From: Fonsecaea monophora
Lineage: Eukaryota > Ascomycota > Eurotiomycetes > Chaetothyriales > Herpotrichiellaceae
NCBI RefSeq assembly: GCF_001642475.1
Contig: NW_019174134.1
Coordinates: 1-22,686, forward strand
Direction of reading: 5' to 3'
Length of the DNA stretch: 22,686 nt
A model generated the notes under the pieces. That model did no database searches, was not told where the DNA came from, and saw nothing but the letters and a program-made list of their open reading frames with translations. Of this stretch, positions 17,673 to 22,686 are shown one piece after another (within the stretch, counting starts at the first letter, position 1; each line of letters begins with the position of its first letter). A program made the position numbers and the translations under genes.

Positions 17673-18604
17673 TCAGTCTTTTCCCGCGAGGTGCAGACAG
17701 ACCCTCTGCAGCTCCGTTGTCTCCTTCTCCTTCTCCAACCATCTTTCGCGCAAATTGACAGCCGATCTGGTTCCCGATATCCTTGCCAGTTCGACTTCCC
17801 TTTGCAGCTTCAAGTTTCGAAAGATCAGAGTGGAGTGTCTGCGCTTTGGCTTTGTATTGATCCACCAGGATTCTCCAGGGTCTTGATTTGCTCCGGGCGT
17901 TGTGCATCCAAGTTCTGGTTGTCCATCAAGATAGTTTGCTCGGTTTCGAAGGTCTTCAATCGCGCTCGAAGACATTCAACCTCTTTGACGGGCTGAAAAT
18001 GTAACTGCCCTGCCAAAGCCACAGAGCGTTTCGTTGTGCCCGCGGGATTGCTAATTTCTTACCGTGCGTGCTCACACAGGTCGCAAACTCGTTCGAACTG
18101 GGCAAATTCCAGCTTGACAAAGGCAAAGGCAAAGGCGTACAGGACGACAAAGTCATCGAGGCTCGTACAAAGCTTGCTAGAGCGATGGCGGAACGATTGG
18201 TGAACCGGGGGCAACTTGCGACAGATCGGGTTCCAGAACAATATGACGGGGGACCGGGCAGGGCGGTTGATTGCCGAAATGGCAAGGACCCGTCGTCGCT
18301 CTCATCTTTTGTAAGCTTTGTCGTCTTGACCCGCGTACGTCCGGTTGTACGGTCTTTGTGGATTTCAACGTCTCAATCTCGGCGGTCAAGGCCGCTTTGT
18401 GTCTTTCCTGTGCCCTGATGAGATCATCTCATCTTTGTTCCCTAGCACCCGCCGCCTTTCCACGGTCCAACCGACAATCACCATCTCGCAGTGTGCGAGC
18501 TGATCACCTAGGAAACTGTCCTCACGCTCTTCAGCCAGGGTTTTAACAATGGCGGCCTCCTCCGCAACACGACTCGCTCGGGTGCCTAAATTAGACACTA
18601 CCAC
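17673..18604 (-). pseudogene. Coiled-coil protein gene with frame changes
   Basis: The minus strand reads heptad-like coiled coil in successive frames: RASRVAEEAAIVKTLAEERE (18604 side), then AALTAEIETLKSTKT (near 18389-18350), then EVECLRARLKTFETEQTIL (about 17990-17930), then ILVDQYKAKAQTLHSDLSKL (about 17870-17815), then RERWLEKEKETTELQ (about 17745-17700). At least three frame changes are needed (near 18420, 17880 and 17815), and a non-coil gap at about 18060-18290 may be an intron. It resembles long cytoskeletal or tethering coiled-coil proteins in general; I cannot name the family. The plus strand at 18068-18230 also has a helix-like frame (TKLARAMAERLVNR), so orientation in that part is uncertain. 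Confidence 0.45.
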
Positions 18605-18613
18605 CCCGAGGCT

Positions 18614-19238
18614 ATGTCATACACCGCTCAAGAGGAGGATACCGAGGATCGGTCACGTCAAGAAAACGACGGCTGCCGGTCCCGGCTTACCTCTAGAAAT
18701 CTGGATAGAATCTTAGCCAAGGGCCAATCATCCGTAGACCTCATCCTCACCGAGGCGCTGAAAGCATCTCGGGTTTCGGCCAATCCTGAATTCACCCTTT
18801 CAAGGGCTCCAGTGATAGACCACTCACCTATGGCTGAACGGTCGTTTTCGCCGGCCAATGGAACTAGTCTGACAGTGAACTACGGAAATGGTCGACGCGC
18901 AAAGCACTCGAGACATCCGTACAAGCCGAGTCCTTTCTTGATCTCTGGCGCTGGAGACGAGACGAGACGGTTCCACTGGCTGGCTACCAGATCACCCGAG
19001 TTGATATCAACCCCAGCCCGCCCGAGGATTGGACGAAAAGATGATGATGGCGGTGGGTCCAGCAGTCAGCGTCGATGTCTCCGCCTATGACGGCGAACGT
19101 AAGATGAAGGCGGAAATCGACCAGGATTTGGCTCCGCCCGTCAAGGACAGCGTCGCCCTCTCCACTTTGAACCTCGTGGCGGTGCGGCGCGTTCTGAAGC
19201 GGATGTCGCCTGTACTGGGGGCCAAGGGCGCGCCGTGA
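18614..19238 (+). other. Coding-like frames, unassigned
   Basis: A 158-residue plus frame (18614-19090) begins MSYTAQEEDTEDRSRQE and contains LDRILAKGQSSVDLILTEAL; a second one (19029-19238) contains AYDGERKMKAEIDQDLA. Both have soluble composition but no known domain. Minus-strand alternatives exist. They could be exons of one unknown gene or chance. Confidence 0.25.
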
Positions 19239-19427
19239 GAGGGTTTTCAGCCGTAGGCACTCCTCCATATTTTGTTGCTGTAGAGCTTGCAGGCCCAGGT
19301 ATGTATGCAAAAGTTGACATTGAACGCGTAGAGCGAGCCAACGCGCCCTCTGATCTCTGGAGTCCGCTATCTCGGAAGCGTATGTCGGACACACACAGAA
19401 AGATAGTTCCTGTTGCGATGCCAGTCA

Positions 19428-20050
19428 TCAGATGACACGTCCGGTACAGAAGACAGGGAAGTTGGTTGCGTCGATCGACCTAGCCTGTCGACAATTTGAC
19501 TGGCGGTAATCGTCGACAGACAAGCAACCCAAGGTCCCCAAAATTCCTGTCAGGATCAGGCTAAAGACATTGGTGAAACCCAGCTTCGTGTAGATTGTGA
19601 CCTGGTACTTCTGGAGCGGGATGATTCCGGTGAACTGGCAGAAGCTCATAAACAAAATCAGGTACATGCGTTTGCGGTACGACTTTTTCTTGAAGATGGC
19701 GACGAGGCCGAGCTTGTTGGCCTTGTAGATCCGATACCGTGTCTTGATCTGGTGGAACTCCTTGACGTAAAAGTCTCTTCGTATCCATCGATGCCCTCGT
19801 GTAGCTTCTGGAGCACTTCCAGGGCCTCATCCCTTCGTCCCTTCATGATCGGCCACCGAGGCGAGAAGGGCATCCAGAACGAGGCAATCGGCATGAAAGT
19901 GGCCGTAGCCAGCTGGAGCCCCAGCAGAGTGCGCCATGCGGCATTGCCCTTGATGTAGTAGAAACCGAGACCCATCCATCCCAGCTCCGGCGAGGAAATC
20001 CGCGCTGTTGCCTCGAAGACGAGGGGCGTGAGCCAAAAGGATAAGGCCTC
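19428..20050 (-). pseudogene. MFS sugar transporter fragment (about TM5 to TM8)
   Basis: Fungal sugar porters are 12-helix proton symporters of the plasma membrane. The first frame (20050 to about 19770) reads GWMGLGFYYIKG, AAWRTLLGLQL, FSPRWPIMKGRRDEALEVL: helix 6 and the SPRWL-K-GR loop after it. The next frame, one base off, reads FYVKEFHQIKTRYRIYKANK, FMSFCQFTGI (the QQFTGI motif of helix 7, with Cys for the first Gln) and YTKLGFTNVFSLILTGILG (helix 8). The frame changes inside a run of four A on the plus strand (about 19769-19772), a likely sequence error. The first four to five helices with their GRR motif and the last four with PETKG are not found. Faint similarity may continue beyond 19428 (MTGIATGTIFLC). 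The pattern is typical of Pezizomycotina hexose/quinate-type porters. Confidence 0.8.
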
Positions 20051-21480
20051 GACTGAAGCTCTGGCAAACGTCGTACAAGCAGGTTTTCGGCGGTGATCCC
20101 AGAAATTAGCCAGCATGAGACAGCAGCAGCTAAGTCCTCGAGCGGATCCAAACATACTTGATGGCGGTTCAAGCTAGCCAAGAGAAATGCGATACCCCGG
20201 GGGCTGAGGATGTGGGAATGGGCATGTACCTCGTCCTGTGCGATATCCACCCTCGACGAGTACCATCCCCGGCGCTTTTCTGTCGCTCGATGTAGTTGGA
20301 ACATGACCCCGAGCCTGGTAAGCCTAGGCGCTCCCGGCCTTCCTGGCACTTCTAACCACCCCTAATGCCAAACAAGGCCAGGCTCTGCCCCTCCAAAGAT
20401 CACCTGCCCGCGGGCTTTTCGTACATGTCGGACTCCTCCGGCTGTTGCTCCGAGCCCTGGACATCAGAGATAGCAGCCTGCCAGATAACAAGGACTGGGG
20501 TCCCATCCGGAGGGGTCCTTCGCCGCAAGCAACATTCGAGGGCATGGCGAATGCCGTCCGAGAGGATAACAGAATGGCTCTTGAAGTGCTGATCGACTTA
20601 TTCATCTCGGCCTCGCCTTTCATGACACTGTGAAAGAGAGCACCGACGGCCGCGTTCTTGTCATGTCAGGGCACTCTCTGCGTTGTTCCATGAGCGACAA
20701 GCATGAGACCTGGCCTGGCCTTGGCTTCAGGAGATGGCGGGCCTGAAGGCGGCCTGCGGAAGCTTTTCGATGAGCGACCCGTCTTGCGGAATGTCTTGGA
20801 TGAACTCGCCGGCGATGGCTGTGGAATCGAGGTTGTCAAGGGGGACATAAGGCCCAGCTGAACTTGTGTATTTTCCTCGTTCACTTGTGTAACCTGGAAG
20901 GGGCCCCGACAAGTTTGGGTGCGGACGTCAGTGAGCGCTGCAAAAGCCACCCCTGGTGTTGGATGTTTTTGTTGACGGCCTGCTTCGTCTCTGTCGATGG
21001 TGATATCAGGCGAGCGAAAAAAAAACTAATGCAGTAGTTGTCCATCCATCCAGAAGTATTCCAGGTCGTCCTTCTTCGTTTGCCAGCCGCCGCAGGTTCG
21101 AAAGGGAAAAGATGGAAACGAAAGGGGGACTTTGGCAGCGAAACCCGCGCAAAGCGTATGGCATACTATGCCACAAAGAAGAGAAAGCGACAACAAAAGT
21201 CTGGCAGTTTCTTCTCTTGAGGATCCCCCTCCAATTGCAACCTTGTGTCTCTTCTGCTTCGCTAACTGGGTACCTCGGGTTGAGGCAGCGGTTCTATAGT
21301 TAGGCTGTAGGCGCACACCGCAACGGGAAACGCCTCGCAGTCCGGGGGAAGACAATTTGGTTAACGGCGCGGAGGGAGAGGCTGCCAGGACTATGTTATT
21401 CTTAGCGAGATATTTGCGATTTGTTCATCGAATTTGTGGCTTGCGGACTGTGTTGAGGTTGGCCAGACCGACTGCGATCT
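20051..21480. other. No recognised gene; possible small exons
   Basis: N-terminal transporter helices were sought on the minus strand and not found. Coding-like bits include plus 20445-20633 (VREDNRMALEVLIDLFISAS) and minus 20727-20912 (YVPLDNLDSTAIAGEFIQDI). Neither is assignable. 21000-21480 shows nothing. Confidence 0.4.
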
Positions 21481-22240
21481 GAGGACGTGTACCCTTTTTG
21501 GCCACATCCAAATACTCCTCTAAGTTTCATGTGGGTTGTCCGCAGTCCTCGCTGGGCCGATTTCTCTCATTCAGAACCAGTACCGGTCTGGTTAAAGTCG
21601 TCGTGTAAAACAGTATCCAGCTGGAAAGGTCCAGAGAAGCAAATGGACTCCAAATCGTCCGTCGAGTGTTTTGGAAGATATGGACTCTTCGTGATCGGCG
21701 TCGGGGAGCTTGGAATCAACGCTCCGGAGCAATTCTTTGAAGACTTTGACAGCGATGTGGTGAGAGACGTGCTCGTGCCGTGGAATAAAGGCCTCTTCTG
21801 TGCCAACGGCTCCTGCTATCGATTGTACAGGTATCGACGATCGATGCACGAGATTGACGTGTTGATCGAATTTCGGTGCTACAATTCCAAGACCAGCGCT
21901 CGCTTCAGAAACGCCTCGCAGACTCGCGGCCGAGCGAGATCACCGAGACCGAACACTCGATCAGACTCCGCGACGACTGGCCCTGCCGCATCATCGTGTG
22001 CCATCTGACTGCGGACTTGAAAGCTGCTGGGCTCGCGCGACCACTCATCCCTCCTCCTGCACGGCGGCGGCCATACCATCGGCTCGCGATTGTTTCCATA
22101 TTGTGCGACTTTGGGGATCGATGGTCTGTCCGATACTCGGTAGACAACCGCGTGCAAGGAGGCTGAAAGTAAAGCCACGGTGCTGAGAAGTTGGTCGCTT
22201 CACAATTGAGGGTGTTGTTCTCTCGCTTTCGAGTCGAGGT
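21481..22240. other. Overlapping unassigned frames
   Basis: A 173-residue plus frame (21487-22008) contains INAPEQFFEDFDSDVVRDVLVPWNKG. A minus frame (21592-21849) contains HHIAVKVFKELLRSVDSKL. They cannot both be real and neither shows a known domain. Another plus frame (21876-22166) contains LQKRLADSRPSEITETEHS. Confidence 0.3.
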
Positions 22241-22247
22241 GGAGGGA

Positions 22248-22480
22248 TCAATTCCATGTCGTCGTTGGCCTCGCCTCGTCCCGCATTGATAGCGAATGCA
22301 TGCAGTCTTTGGAAAATAAGTCTGAACTCCATTGTGCTGATCCATCCATCTCTTCTCGGACGCCGACTATAACTGGCGATGCGCCGGTTCGTTCACGCTT
22401 GGCTTTGTCATAGATAGGATCCCTTCTCTTCACCTTCGTCTTGGTCGTCCGCGTCCACCGCAGGAAATCGTAGGAGACAG
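22248..22480 (-). other. Coding-like segment near the right end
   Basis: One minus frame stays open from about 22480 to 22248 and reads VSYDFLRWTRTTKTKVKRRD, then PIYDKAKRERTG, with balanced charged composition. Family unknown. It may be an exon continuing to the right of the window. Nothing is seen at 22481-22686. Confidence 0.3.
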
Positions 22481-22686
22481 GATCGGAGACTGGGAGAGAT
22501 CGAGGGATGCGTGGGATAGAATGAGAGGTTTCTGTTTTCCTGCTGTCAACAAGTGAGGATTTGTCTTACGCGACTTGCGGTTCTGAAGCCCTTGACATTG
22601 TGAGAAATGTGTTCCCCAGAGGGTTGCAGTAGTGCTGCCTGCAGTGGTAGATGCAGCTCCTCTATCACCGACTGCCCATAGCCCCC

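Overview
The window looks like nuclear DNA of a filamentous fungus, probably an ascomycete. The best evidence is four recognisable fungal protein segments: 3-isopropylmalate dehydrogenase (LEU2 type, with a GTAAGT intron donor), a PAQR/hemolysin III membrane receptor, ubiquitin-activating enzyme E1, and an MFS sugar transporter. No prokaryotic operon structure, rRNA, tRNA or CRISPR array was seen. Reading frames are interrupted throughout. Some breaks fall at homopolymers and may be sequence errors; others look like genuine truncations.

Left part (about 74-3803): a decayed viral-type replication locus. On the minus strand is a superfamily 3 (SF3) helicase with Walker A-like, Walker B and motif C elements. 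Head-to-head with it on the plus strand is a family B DNA polymerase with Exo I, an Exo III-like element and a palm motif A-like element. The polymerase stops before motifs B and C. Its codon style (GTC, GAC, AAC, ACC, GAG) differs from the DNA to its right. I read it as an endogenous copy of a double-stranded DNA virus or virus-like element. Directly after the break (3830-4035) lies a dense cluster of small hairpins and direct repeats.

Next (4420-6161) come two intact minus-strand open frames: a helical 186-residue protein of unknown function, and a 322-residue protein with the C-terminal half of an SMC/OLD-like P-loop ATPase. From 6162 to 11576 there is no recognised gene, only a few coding-like stretches, of which the 327-residue frame at 8450-9433 is the longest.

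Middle (11577-12705): a LEU2 fragment on plus and a PAQR fragment on minus run into each other and both lose recognisable similarity within a 12-base gap (12107-12118). Right of this is repeat-rich, gene-poor DNA: a diverged 190-bp repeat pair, a nested inverted repeat, a 121-bp/18-bp higher-order minisatellite (14460-14862) and an 82-bp tandem duplication (15508-15667).

Right part (15709-22686): an E1 exon-sized fragment, a frame-shifted coiled-coil gene, an MFS sugar transporter fragment covering roughly TM5 to TM8, and several unassigned coding-like stretches. Taken together, five recognisable families occur only as pieces. The segment is therefore either a graveyard of gene fragments and a viral insertion in a repeat-rich compartment, or partly a misassembled contig. 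I cannot decide between these from sequence alone.
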